Under the pieces are notes generated by a model. It was not told the origin of the DNA. It did no database searches and was given only the letters and a program-made list of their open reading frames with translations. 64,000 nt of DNA, taken from contig NZ_JAPSHY010000002.1 of the NCBI RefSeq assembly GCF_031179285.1, forward strand, positions 1 through 64,000, written 5' to 3'. The DNA comes from Microbacterium sp. Its GTDB lineage: Bacteria; Actinomycetota; Actinomycetes; Actinomycetales; Microbacteriaceae. The first letter of the stretch is position 1. Each line of letters begins with the position of its first letter. The translations under genes and the position numbers were made by a program. Shown piece after piece: positions 30,078-38,245 of this stretch.

Positions 30078-31553
30078 TCACGTGCGAACCTGGATCTCGA
30101 GGCCCTCCGGGGACCAGTCGTAGACGTACTTGGCGAGATCGATCGGCAGGTTGACGCAGCCGTGACTCATCTGACGGCCGTAGTTGTTGTGCCAGTAGGT
30201 TCCGTGGAAGCCGATGTTCGGGGCGAACCATGTGATCCACGGCACGTCCTCGGTGCAGTACGGAGCGCCCTCGAAGCAACCCATGTCCTGGATGCGCGTG
30301 TGCGCGAACACCTTGAAGTTTCCGGTGGGGGTCGGGGTCCCGGGGAGTCCTGTCGACACGGCGTAGGTCTGGACGACGTTGCCGTTCTCGATCAGATACG
30401 CGCGCTGCGAGCTGATGTCGATCTCGATGCGGCGCACGATGTTGACGGTCTCGAACGGGACCTCGGTGACGGAGAGCGCGAACACGCTCTCGCCCGCCTC
30501 GAGCTGAGCTGCGAAGTCGTCAGCGACCGCGGAGGTGTCGCCGAGGGTGCGGCCGCTGACACCGGCGGTCTCCGAGCGGAGGACGTTGCCCGCCGAGTCG
30601 ACGATGTTGGTCGCGTTGACAGGGGCACGGTCGACGAGGCCGGGGAGTGTGTCCACCGTCGCCTGGATCACCTGCGGGTCGGCCTCGATGCGAAGCTGCC
30701 CGTCGTCGTTGACGACCGTCAGCCAGCTGGCGGCGACCGCGGGGGCGACGGGGACGGTGCGCTCCTCGCCGACATAGAAGCCGATCGTCGCGAGCATCGT
30801 GTTCAGCGTGCCCGCGGTCGTGGTCGCGTCGTCGTCCGATACCGCGGGGAGCGCCTCGGTGGGGTCTCCGGAGAACTCCAGGCTGCTCGCGCCCGCGGCG
30901 ACGGCTTCGGCGATGGCGCCGGTCAGCTCGTCGACATCGATGGCGGTACCGGCCTGGCCCGGCGTGATCACGAACGACGCGGTGGCCTCGTCGAACACGA
31001 CGCCCGCATCGACGGGGTCTTCGAAGCTCGTCGGCACGGCCGCGCGCAGCGCGCTCTCGGCTTTGGCCGGATCGAGGATGATCTCACCGGCGACCGGCTC
31101 ACCCATCCACGCACCGAGGTTCCACAGCGGGTGCTCGGCGAAGGCCTTGTCGGCCAGCGCGGTCGCGTCGATGCTGGCACCGACGTCGGCACCGGTGAGC
31201 ACGGTCCCGTCGCCTTCACCGGTGAGCGCGATCTCGGTGTTCGCGACGTGCGTGCGGATGACGTCGGCGGCGGCGCCCGGGGTGAGCCAGCCGACGTTGA
31301 TCCCGGCGACCGTGGTGCCCGGGGCGATGAGGATCGCTGAGGCGGCTCCTGCGCCCAGCAGCACCACGCCGAGACCGAGGCTGATCCACAGGCCGAGACG
31401 CTTCTTCTTCGGCGCAGGCTCGATGGGTGCCCAGGCCAGCGGCTGATCGCCGCTCTGGGGCGGCTCGCCGTCGACGGGCGGGATCACCTCAGTGCGCGCG
31501 TCCGTCTGGCCGAGCGAGTCAGTCGTCTTCGGCGTTGCGATCAGATCGGTCAC
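30078..31553 (-). CDS. L,D-transpeptidase (YkuD) with N-terminal membrane anchor
   Basis: 491 residues from the GTG at 31553; the ATG two codons upstream is also possible, but the GGGGGG site is too close to it and well spaced for GTG. A Pro-rich cytoplasmic tail is followed by one membrane span (LGLWISLGLGVVLLGAGAASAILI). Two putative peptidoglycan-binding repeats of the PG_binding_4 type come next, then a YkuD domain with GFHGTYWHNNYGRQMSHGCVNL; Cys466 is the nucleophile. It makes 3-3 or protein crosslinks in peptidoglycan outside the membrane. Confidence 0.93.
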   Translation of the reverse strand: MTDLIATPKTTDSLGQTDARTEVIPPVDGEPPQSGDQPLAWAPIEPAPKKKRLGLWISLGLGVVLLGAGAASAILIAPGTTVAGINVGWLTPGAAADVIRTHVANTEIALTGEGDGTVLTGADVGASIDATALADKAFAEHPLWNLGAWMGEPVAGEIILDPAKAESALRAAVPTSFEDPVDAGVVFDEATASFVITPGQAGTAIDVDELTGAIAEAVAAGASSLEFSGDPTEALPAVSDDDATTTAGTLNTMLATIGFYVGEERTVPVAPAVAASWLTVVNDDGQLRIEADPQVIQATVDTLPGLVDRAPVNATNIVDSAGNVLRSETAGVSGRTLGDTSAVADDFAAQLEAGESVFALSVTEVPFETVNIVRRIEIDISSQRAYLIENGNVVQTYAVSTGLPGTPTPTGNFKVFAHTRIQDMGCFEGAPYCTEDVPWITWFAPNIGFHGTYWHNNYGRQMSHGCVNLPIDLAKYVYDWSPEGLEIQVRT

Positions 31554-31657
31554 GCACATCACCCCCCGGTTACAAGAAACGTGTCCTTCTGCACTATGGT
31601 ACGGGATCGCAGGTAACGGGGAGGCAACGGTCTGAAGGGGAGACCACCGCTGGGTGA

Positions 31658-32062
31658 TCAGCCGATGACGGCGAGGCCGTCGATCTCGACGAGCATCTCC
31701 TCGCGGGGAAGACCCGTGAACACCGTGGTCCGCGACGGAAGCACGCCGCTGGTGGTGTGCGCCGTCACGAAAGCGCCGTAGGCCTCGTTCATGATGGCGA
31801 AGTCCTCGCGCTTGGTCAGGTAGACGCGCAGCATGACGACGTCGTCGAAGGTGGCACCGGATGCCTCGACGATGGCCTTCACGTTCTCGAGTGTCCGCGT
31901 AGTCTGGGCGGCCACATCGCCGGGGTACAGATACTCGTTCGTCTGCGGGTCGACCGGACCCTGGCCGGAGACCTGCACGATCGGGCCCTTGCGGATCCCC
32001 TGCGAGAAGGTGTGCGCGGGGGCGGGAGCGGCGTCGGTGGAAACTCGGGTCTTCGCAGTCAT
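31658..32062 (-). CDS. ridA: RidA family protein
   Basis: 134 residues, the RidA/YjgF/UK114 fold: SQGIRKGPIVQVSGQGPVDP, AAQTTRTLENVKAIVEASGATFDDVVMLRVYL, and the end LPREEMLVEIDGLAVIG. The conserved Arg of the active pocket is present in MLRVYL, although the last Glu pattern (VEIDGLAV) is slightly unlike classical RidA. The family hydrolyses reactive enamines and imines from PLP enzymes. A TAGGCT box six bases before the ATG suggests a leaderless message. It is divergent from the deacylase-GH20 gene, and RidA next to D-aminoacylase genes is a familiar pairing. Confidence 0.9.
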   Translation of the reverse strand: MTAKTRVSTDAAPAPAHTFSQGIRKGPIVQVSGQGPVDPQTNEYLYPGDVAAQTTRTLENVKAIVEASGATFDDVVMLRVYLTKREDFAIMNEAYGAFVTAHTTSGVLPSRTTVFTGLPREEMLVEIDGLAVIG

Positions 32063-32068
32063 GATCCC

Positions 32069-32099
32069 AGCCTAGTAGCATTGTTAGATGCCTCTACAA
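32069..32099. promoter_or_regulatory. Divergent promoter and palindrome between ridA and the deacylase-GH20 ORF
   Basis: For ridA (minus strand) TAGGCT at 32069-32074 is six bases from the ATG. For the plus strand a TTAGAT box is at 32084-32089. Around it TTGT...ACAA (32081-32099) encloses the dyad TAGATGCCTCTA, a possible regulator site. No regulator can be assigned. Confidence 0.45.
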
Positions 32100-32155
32100 A
32101 TTCCGGATCCGGTGGCGACGTGCTTCTGAGTGCTGAGCAGGCAGGGGCGGGCCGG

Positions 32156-34771
32156 GTGAGGGTGTATCGCGGAGCAACAGTGGTCGACGGCACGGGGGCG
32201 TCACGGTATGTCGCCGACGTCGCCGTTGAGGGCGCGAGGATCGTCGCCGTCCTTCCCGAATCCAGCGACACCGTCGATCTCCTGGAGTTGCCTGCTGGCG
32301 CCGTCGAGGTGGACGCCACCGGGTTCGCGCTCGCTCCCGGTTTCATCGACATGCACGCGCACAGCGACCTGGCCGTGCTCGAGGGTGCACGGCACGACGC
32401 GAAGATCCTGCAGGGCGTCACGACCGAGGTCATCGCGCAGGACGGACTCGGCCTCGCACCGCTCGATGACGCCACCGCGGCAACGGTGACGAACACGGCG
32501 GTCCTCGTCCCGCAGGGAATCCTTCGCGCGATCGTCGTGGGGCACGAGAACCGTCCGGCGACCGGGGACGAGATCGCGGCGATGACGCAGCTGCTCGGCG
32601 AGGCGATGGACGCCGGCGCCTTCGGCATGTCGAGCGGTCTCGCCGAGACGCCGGCTATGTACGCCGGCGACGCCGAGCTCGAAGCCCTGTGCGCGGTGGT
32701 CGCCGAACGCGGCGGGTACTGGGCGCCGCACACGCACAGCGAGGGCGGTGCGGCGCTCGCGCTCGGCCGGGAGGCGCTGGAGATCGGACGCCGCACCGGG
32801 TGCCCCGTGCACCTCACGCACGCCACGATGAACGTCGCACCGGACCAGGATCGCGCATCCCTCGAAGAGGCGGTGCGTCTTCTTTCCGGCACCCCGGCAG
32901 AGCGGCTGGGGCTGCACCGCGGTGACAGGCCACGTGGCGTCATCCGTGCCGGGGCGGCGGCCGACCTCGTGCTCTTCGATCCCGAGACGATCACCGCAGG
33001 CGCGACGATCGAGTCTCGGCGTGAGGCGCCCGTCGGAATCGTGGAGGTGCTGATCGGGGGAGTGCCCGTCGTCGCCGACGGTGCCGTCACCGGCGCGACT
33101 CCGGGTGAGGTCCTGCGGATGCCACCTCCGGCGCATCGGGCGACGGTGCCCCGCATCGACGCCGTGATCGATGAGACCGCCTCCGGCTTCGAGTGGACGG
33201 CGCAGACCCCCGTCGTATCGTCGTCGACGGATGCCGGTCTGGCGGCGTCGATCGCGGCGCTGGGTGGCCCGGGCGACGCTGCCGCATCCGCCGCGCGCAC
33301 GCCGTCGATCACGCTCGTCATCGACGAGCGAGTGGGGGATCCGGCGCGCGCCAGCGGTCGGGTCGCAGAGGAGGCGTTCCGTCTCGAGGTCGCTGCCGAC
33401 GGCGTCGAGGTGAGGGGGGCGAGTGCGGCCGGGGTGTTCCGGGGTGCCACGGTCCTGCGCCAGCTGCGCCCGCCCGAGAGCGACGTCGCACGCATTCCCG
33501 CGGGAGTCTGGAGCGGGGCGCCCGCCTACGGCTGGCGCGGTGTGATGCTGGATGTCGCACGGCACTTCCGGCCGGCGGACGACGTACGCCGCCTTGTCGA
33601 CCTGCTCGCGGATCACCACCTGAACGTGCTGCACCTGCACCTCAGCGACGACCAGGGGTGGCGGTTCGAGGTGCCCGGCTTCCCGAGGCTCACCGAGGTG
33701 GGTGCCCGCCGCGAGGCCACGCAGCTCGGGCACGGGCCGTCGGCCACCGTCGAACCGGGCGTGCACGCGGGGTACTACACCTCAGCCGAGTTGCGTGAGC
33801 TCGTGGCGTACGCGGCCGAACGCTTCGTGACGATCGTCCCCGAAGTGGAACTGCCCGGTCACGTGCAGGCCGCTCTGGCCGCCTATCCCGAACTCGGGAA
33901 CACCGACGTCGCAGAGCCGGTGATGAGCCCGTGGGAGCGATTCGGAGTGAACCGGAGGACGCTCGCTCCGACCGAGGGATCGCTGGCGTTCGGACGCGCG
34001 GCGATCGACGCGCTGTGCGACCTGTTCGAGGCGCAGTGGATCGGGATCGGAGGCGACGAGGTACCGGTCACCGAGTGGGAGCAGAGCGCCGCGGCGGCGG
34101 AGCGGATGGGGAAGCTGGGGCTTTCCACCGCGCACGACGTGCAGCCGTGGTTCACCGCCCATTTCGTCGAGCACGTTCGTCGGCGAGGCCGCACCGCCCT
34201 CGCCTGGGACGAGGTGCTCGAGGGGGACGTACCCGACGGGGTGCAGATCCTGGCCTGGCGGGGACCCGTGGCGATGCGCGAGGCGCTGCGACGCGGCATC
34301 CCGGTCGTCGCATGCCCGGACATGGAGGCCTACCTCGACTATCCGCAGTCGGAGTCCGCAGAGGAGCCGATCCGCGTGGGTCCACCTCTGCCGATCGAAC
34401 GCGCCTACTCGCTGCGCGTCGAGCCGGGCGCCGTCGGCGGCCAGGCGAACGTGTGGACCGAGCATCTGCCCACTCGGGATCGCGTCGACTTCGCGATGTT
34501 CCCCCGCCTCGCCGCCATCGCCGAACGGCTCTGGGAGGGCGGCGAACCGCCGCCCTTCGCTCAATTCGCTCGCCGTCTTCCCGTGCACCTGCGTCGGCTC
34601 GCCGTCGCCGGCGTCGCCTACCGTCCGCTCGACGGACCGACACCCGCACAGCGTCGGCCGGGTGTGCCGGGCAAGCCCCTCACACTCGAGGCGCGTGAAG
34701 AGATCGTGGCGAGGCTCGTTCAGCGGCTGGTGAAGCGGGCGGAGTCGTATGATGAGCACCGATCGCAGTGA
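32156..34771 (+). CDS. In-frame fusion: truncated N-acyl-D-amino-acid deacylase domain plus GH20 beta-N-acetylhexosaminidase
   Basis: 871 residues from GTG 32156 (AGGGG eight bases upstream). Residues 1-321 resemble D-aminoacylase: RGATVVDGTGA, metal ligands His67-x-His69 (GFIDMHAHSDL), HTHSEGG, VHLTHATMN and the C-terminal strand AAADLVLFDPETI...TGATPGEVLR. About 150 residues or more are missing between NVAPDQDR and ASLEEAVRLLSG, including the catalytic Asp and HPR segment, so this part is probably dead. From Met322 it is a full GH20: WRGVMLDVARHFRPADDVRRL, HLHLSDDQGWR and IGGDEV with Asp634-Glu635. No stop separates the halves. Met322 could also begin a separate GH20 product. ROK, kinase and nagB genes follow. 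Confidence 0.85.
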   Translation: MRVYRGATVVDGTGASRYVADVAVEGARIVAVLPESSDTVDLLELPAGAVEVDATGFALAPGFIDMHAHSDLAVLEGARHDAKILQGVTTEVIAQDGLGLAPLDDATAATVTNTAVLVPQGILRAIVVGHENRPATGDEIAAMTQLLGEAMDAGAFGMSSGLAETPAMYAGDAELEALCAVVAERGGYWAPHTHSEGGAALALGREALEIGRRTGCPVHLTHATMNVAPDQDRASLEEAVRLLSGTPAERLGLHRGDRPRGVIRAGAAADLVLFDPETITAGATIESRREAPVGIVEVLIGGVPVVADGAVTGATPGEVLRMPPPAHRATVPRIDAVIDETASGFEWTAQTPVVSSSTDAGLAASIAALGGPGDAAASAARTPSITLVIDERVGDPARASGRVAEEAFRLEVAADGVEVRGASAAGVFRGATVLRQLRPPESDVARIPAGVWSGAPAYGWRGVMLDVARHFRPADDVRRLVDLLADHHLNVLHLHLSDDQGWRFEVPGFPRLTEVGARREATQLGHGPSATVEPGVHAGYYTSAELRELVAYAAERFVTIVPEVELPGHVQAALAAYPELGNTDVAEPVMSPWERFGVNRRTLAPTEGSLAFGRAAIDALCDLFEAQWIGIGGDEVPVTEWEQSAAAAERMGKLGLSTAHDVQPWFTAHFVEHVRRRGRTALAWDEVLEGDVPDGVQILAWRGPVAMREALRRGIPVVACPDMEAYLDYPQSESAEEPIRVGPPLPIERAYSLRVEPGAVGGQANVWTEHLPTRDRVDFAMFPRLAAIAERLWEGGEPPPFAQFARRLPVHLRRLAVAGVAYRPLDGPTPAQRRPGVPGKPLTLEAREEIVARLVQRLVKRAESYDEHRSQ

Positions 34772-34819
34772 GGTAACGTTTCGATAACCCTCCTCGCCGC
34801 TACCGTGGTCGGGGTTGCA

Positions 34820-34849
34820 TAAATTTTGTTCGTAAGGTCTACTAACAAA
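34820..34849 (+). promoter_or_regulatory. Promoter and ROK-type operator before the ROK regulator
   Basis: TAAATT (34820-34825) can be a -10 box. Overlapping its downstream side is a dyad from 34826 to 34848, TTGTT-c-GTA ... TAC-t-AACAA, with eight of eleven pairs matching. AT-rich dyads of this sort are usual for ROK/NagC-family repressors. It ends three bases before the ATG, so binding would block the gene's own transcription. Confidence 0.6.
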
Positions 34850-34850
34850 T

Positions 34851-36038
34851 ATGTCCGCTTTGGATGAGCCGCGTCCCGCGCTGTCGTCAGATTACGCCGG
34901 CGCGAACACGCACGCCTTCGGGCCCGGTCGCCATCTCCGGTCCCGAGCCAAAGTGCTCCCCGAGCACGCTCGCGGGCACAACAGGGCTCTCGTCCTGCAG
35001 ACGCTCTATCACTCGGGAGCCATGAGCCGCGCGGACCTTTCCCGGGAGACGGGATTGACCCGGGTCACGATCTCGGATCTCGTCGCCGAGTTCATCGCCG
35101 ACGGCATCGTCATCGAGATGGGCATCCGCGAGACCGTCGGGCCGGGAAAGCCTCCCATCCTCATCGACATCGATCGAGTGGGGCACCAGATCATCGGCCT
35201 CGACCTCTCCGGACCCAACGTCTTCTCCGGTGCCGTATTGAGCCTCGATGGCGATGTGCTCGAGCGGCGAGAGGTCTCACGTCCCGATCTGCCGGGCACG
35301 GACGCCGCCTACGCCGCCACGCTCGAGCTCGCCAGAAGCCTCGTCGCCGCGTCGAGTCAGCCGCTGCTGGGAGTAGGGATCGGCACGCCGGGAGTCGTCC
35401 GGCCGGACGGCGTCGTGCTGAGCTCGCCGAACCTCGGGTGGACGAATTTCCCCCTCGAGGCGAAGCTCGGCGTCGACCTCGACCTGCCGGTCCTCGCTCG
35501 CAATGACGCGAACGCCGCCGTCCTCGCGGAGTACACCTTCGGCGAAGCGAAGGCCGACTTCATGCTCATCAAGATCGGCAAGGGCGTCGGCGCGGGTCTC
35601 ATCACCAGCAGCCAGCCGCTGCTGGGCAGCCGGTTCGCCGCGGGCGAGATCGGTCACGTCGTGGTCGGCACCGACGGGGGTCCCCGCTGCGCGTGCGGGA
35701 AGGAAGGCTGTCTCGAGGCATGGCTCAGCGTGAGCCGGCTGCGCGCGGCCGTCGAGTCCGCACCGGAGGAGCGCTCGGAGATCCTGCGCGATGCCGGCAC
35801 CCGCATGGCGATCGCGATCGCCCCGATCGTCGCCGCGCTGGATCTGTCAGAGGTGGTGCTGTCGGGCCCCGCAGATCTGCTGGACGGCATCCTCATCGAC
35901 GCGGCGATCGAGACCCTCCACGCCAGGACGCTCGAGGGAGTCTTCGAAGACGTCCTCGTCCGCCGCACGCACCAGGACGACATCGTGCTCCGCGGCGCTG
36001 CGGTGATGGTGCTCTCCGGTCAGCTGGGAGTGTCATGA
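34851..36038 (+). CDS. ROK family transcriptional regulator (NagC-like)
   Basis: 395 residues. A winged-helix domain (HNRALVLQTLYHSGAMSRADLSRETGLTRVTISDLVAEFIADGIV) is fused to a ROK sugar-kinase-like domain with VLARNDANAAVLAEYTFG, KIGKGVGAGLIT and the zinc motif CACGKEGCLEAWLS. It lies between the GH20 fusion gene and a ROK kinase plus nagB, so its effector is probably GlcNAc or GlcNAc-6-phosphate. A dyad overlaps its own promoter. The ATP-binding start motif (DIDRVGHQIIGLDLSG) is modified, as expected for a regulator and not a kinase. Confidence 0.93.
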   Translation: MSALDEPRPALSSDYAGANTHAFGPGRHLRSRAKVLPEHARGHNRALVLQTLYHSGAMSRADLSRETGLTRVTISDLVAEFIADGIVIEMGIRETVGPGKPPILIDIDRVGHQIIGLDLSGPNVFSGAVLSLDGDVLERREVSRPDLPGTDAAYAATLELARSLVAASSQPLLGVGIGTPGVVRPDGVVLSSPNLGWTNFPLEAKLGVDLDLPVLARNDANAAVLAEYTFGEAKADFMLIKIGKGVGAGLITSSQPLLGSRFAAGEIGHVVVGTDGGPRCACGKEGCLEAWLSVSRLRAAVESAPEERSEILRDAGTRMAIAIAPIVAALDLSEVVLSGPADLLDGILIDAAIETLHARTLEGVFEDVLVRRTHQDDIVLRGAAVMVLSGQLGVS

Positions 36039-36084
36039 CACATCAGACCCCGACCGTCCGGACCGCGCGTATCGGCACTGTCCG

Positions 36085-37050
36085 ATGACCGTGATCCAGA
36101 ACGCCGGCCTCGACAGCCGGCAGGTTCGAGTCGGCCTGGATGTCGGCGGCACCAAGATCGATGCCGTCGCCGTCTCCGAGGCGGGGGAGATCCTCGGGCG
36201 CCTGCGTCGGCCCACCGGCTGGGGCGAGGATGCGGTGGTCACGAGCATCGTCGACGCCGTCACCTCGCTGGCGGACGAGGTGGGCTACCCGATGGGCGAT
36301 GTGCGCTCGGTCGGCGTGGGCATCCCGGGACTGGTGGATGCCGAGACAGGACGAGTGCTGCATGCGGTCAACCTCGGGGTCGAGTCGCTCGACCTGGCGG
36401 CCCGGGCCCAGGACGTCATCGGAGTGCCGTTCCGGGTCGAGAACGACGTCAAGGCCGCGGCCCTCGGCGCCGCCGTGCTGAGCGGCGCCGCCGGCTCGAT
36501 GGCGTATCTCAACCTCGGCACCGGGGTCGCCGCCGGAATCGTCATCGACGGCACCATCTGGCGCGGTTCCCGAGGCACGGCCGGCGAGGTCGGGCACATC
36601 TCCGTCGACCCGAACGGGCGACTCTGCGGCTGTGGGCAGCGCGGCTGCATCGAGACCTTCTGCGGCGGAGGCGCACTCGCGCGCGCCTGGGGCCGCCCGG
36701 GAGCGCTGCCGATTCTGGACATCTTCGAGGCGGCCGACGAGGGCGACCTTCAGGCCTCGGCGCTGCGCGCCGACCTGTTCCACGGCGCAGCCGCCGCCGT
36801 GCGGATACTCGTGCTCTCCGCCGATGTCGAGACCGTGATTATCGGCGGCGGGATCACCGCGCTCGGTGCGTCGCTCGAGAACGGCATCCGCGCAGCGCTC
36901 CTGGCGGATGCCGACACGTCGCCGTTCATGCGCTCACTGCAACTCGATGCCAGAATCGAACTGCTCCCCGTCGGGTCCCCAGCGGCGGCATTCGGTGCCG
37001 CTGTGGTCGGCGCTTCCGCCTCAGAGAAGGAGATCGTGGCCCATGGCTGA
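36085..37050 (+). CDS. ROK family sugar kinase, probable N-acetylglucosamine kinase
   Basis: 321 residues with the ATP-binding start VRVGLDVGGTKIDAVAV, catalytic Asp in VENDVKAAALGAA, and zinc motif CGCGQRGCIETFCGG. ROK kinases phosphorylate hexoses; the position directly before nagB and after a ROK regulator points to GlcNAc. It would make GlcNAc-6-phosphate for NagA, which is encoded 5 kb away. The stop overlaps nagB by eight bases, showing translational coupling. No clear ribosome site precedes the ATG at 36085; a GTG six bases later is an alternative. Confidence 0.88.
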   Translation: MTVIQNAGLDSRQVRVGLDVGGTKIDAVAVSEAGEILGRLRRPTGWGEDAVVTSIVDAVTSLADEVGYPMGDVRSVGVGIPGLVDAETGRVLHAVNLGVESLDLAARAQDVIGVPFRVENDVKAAALGAAVLSGAAGSMAYLNLGTGVAAGIVIDGTIWRGSRGTAGEVGHISVDPNGRLCGCGQRGCIETFCGGGALARAWGRPGALPILDIFEAADEGDLQASALRADLFHGAAAAVRILVLSADVETVIIGGGITALGASLENGIRAALLADADTSPFMRSLQLDARIELLPVGSPAAAFGAAVVGASASEKEIVAHG

Positions 37051-37822
37051 AGTCGTCATCGTCGAGAACGCCGAGGCGGCGGGCGCACTGGTCGCCCAGG
37101 AGATCGTCGAGCTCCTCGACGCGCGAGCCGACGCTGTGCTCGGACTTGCGACCGGATCGACGCCGCTCGCGGTCTACAAGGCACTGCGCACCCGGCTCGC
37201 GGGCCGCGATGTCTCGCAGGTGCGCGGCTTCGCCCTCGACGAGTACGTGGGCCTCGACCCCGCCCACCCCGAGAGCTACCGGTCCGTCATCACCCGGGAG
37301 GTCGTCGAGCCGCTCGGCCTGGACCCTGAGCGCATCCACGTGCCCAACGGCCGATCAGAGACGATCCAGCGCGCCGGAGACGAGTACGAAGCGGCGATCG
37401 AGGCGGCAGGTGGCGTGGACCTGCAGATCCTCGGCATCGGCACGGACGGCCACATCGGGTTCAACGAGCCGGGGTCGTCCTTCGCATCGCAGACCCGGGT
37501 GAAGACGCTGACCGAGCAGACCCGCGAAGACAACGCGCGGTTCTTCGACTCCATCGACGACGTTCCGAGACACTGCATCACTCAGGGCCTGGGGACGATC
37601 CTTCGCGCGCGCCACCTGGTGCTGCTCGCCTTCGGCGAGGGTAAGGCGCAGGCGATCGCGGATGCGGTCGAGGGGCCGCTCTCCGCGATCCTGCCGGGCT
37701 CGGCGATCCAGCTGCACCCGCACGCGACGGTGGTCGTCGACGAGGCGGCGGCTTCCCGCCTGAAGCTCGCGGACTATTACCGCTACACGTACGCGAACAA
37801 GCCGTCGTGGCAGGGGATCTGA
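37043..37822 (+). CDS. nagB: Glucosamine-6-phosphate deaminase
   Basis: 259 residues, the standard NagB length. Signatures are LGLATGSTPLAVYKAL, GFALDEYVGLDPAHPESYRS with the catalytic Asp, LQILGIGTDGHIGFNEPGSSF with the catalytic His, and HLVLLAFGEGKAQAIADAVEGP. It converts glucosamine-6-phosphate to fructose-6-phosphate and ammonia. The ATG at 37043 lies inside the 3' end of the kinase gene, with GAAGGAG ten or so bases upstream. It ends the plus-strand GlcNAc unit. Confidence 0.97.
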   Translation: MAEVVIVENAEAAGALVAQEIVELLDARADAVLGLATGSTPLAVYKALRTRLAGRDVSQVRGFALDEYVGLDPAHPESYRSVITREVVEPLGLDPERIHVPNGRSETIQRAGDEYEAAIEAAGGVDLQILGIGTDGHIGFNEPGSSFASQTRVKTLTEQTREDNARFFDSIDDVPRHCITQGLGTILRARHLVLLAFGEGKAQAIADAVEGPLSAILPGSAIQLHPHATVVVDEAAASRLKLADYYRYTYANKPSWQGI

Positions 37823-37824
37823 AC

Positions 37825-37845
37825 GCGCTCAGGTGCCCTGGGCGC
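37825..37845. terminator. Short hairpin between nagB and the NUDIX gene
   Basis: GCGCTCAGG / CCTGGGCGC forms a nine-base stem with one mismatch and a three-base loop just after the nagB stop. It overlaps the stop codon of the converging NUDIX gene and may terminate both. Confidence 0.5.
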
Positions 37846-38245
37846 GCAGCTCCGGCCAGGCGAGCGGCAGCAGGTGCTCGAGGCTGAGCGGAGCCAGCGG
37901 CAGCGTCGGCACATCCGCGGGCGAGATCCAGCGCAGCTCGGCGAGTTCGGCCTGCACCCGCACCGAGGCCGGGTCGATCGTGGCGGCGAAGGCGGCCGCG
38001 ACGACACGGTGACCCGGTTCGTTCGCCGCCGCCGAGACGAAGGTGCCGAGGGGCGTCAGCTTGCGCTCGTCGAGGCGGATGCCGAGCTCTTCCTCCAGCT
38101 CTCTCACCAGGGTCTGCGCGGCCGACTCACCGGGCTCGGGCTTGCCGCCCGGCTGCATGAAACGGGTCGTGTCGTGTTTGCGCACGACGAGCACACGCCG
38201 GTCTTCGTCGACGATGACGGCGGCGCTCACGTGGATGTCAGGCAT
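37829..38245 (-). CDS. NUDIX hydrolase
   Basis: 138 residues from the ATG at 38245. The Nudix box is GGKPEPGESAAQTLVRELEEELGI, matching GX5EX7REUXEEXGU. The beginning HVSAAVIVDEDRRVLVVRKHD is typical of MutT-like proteins acting on nucleotide diphosphate derivatives; the substrate cannot be told. The start overlaps the end of the FAD oxidase gene by eight bases, so the two are translationally coupled in a minus-strand operon with the DUF2568 gene. Confidence 0.93.
   Translation of the reverse strand: MPDIHVSAAVIVDEDRRVLVVRKHDTTRFMQPGGKPEPGESAAQTLVRELEEELGIRLDERKLTPLGTFVSAAANEPGHRVVAAAFAATIDPASVRVQAELAELRWISPADVPTLPLAPLSLEHLLPLAWPELRAQGT

Noticed and set aside
31757..32155. N-terminal extension of the deacylase-GH20 frame over the ridA region
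   Set aside because: It is antisense to ridA and not protein-like; family alignment begins at about 32156.
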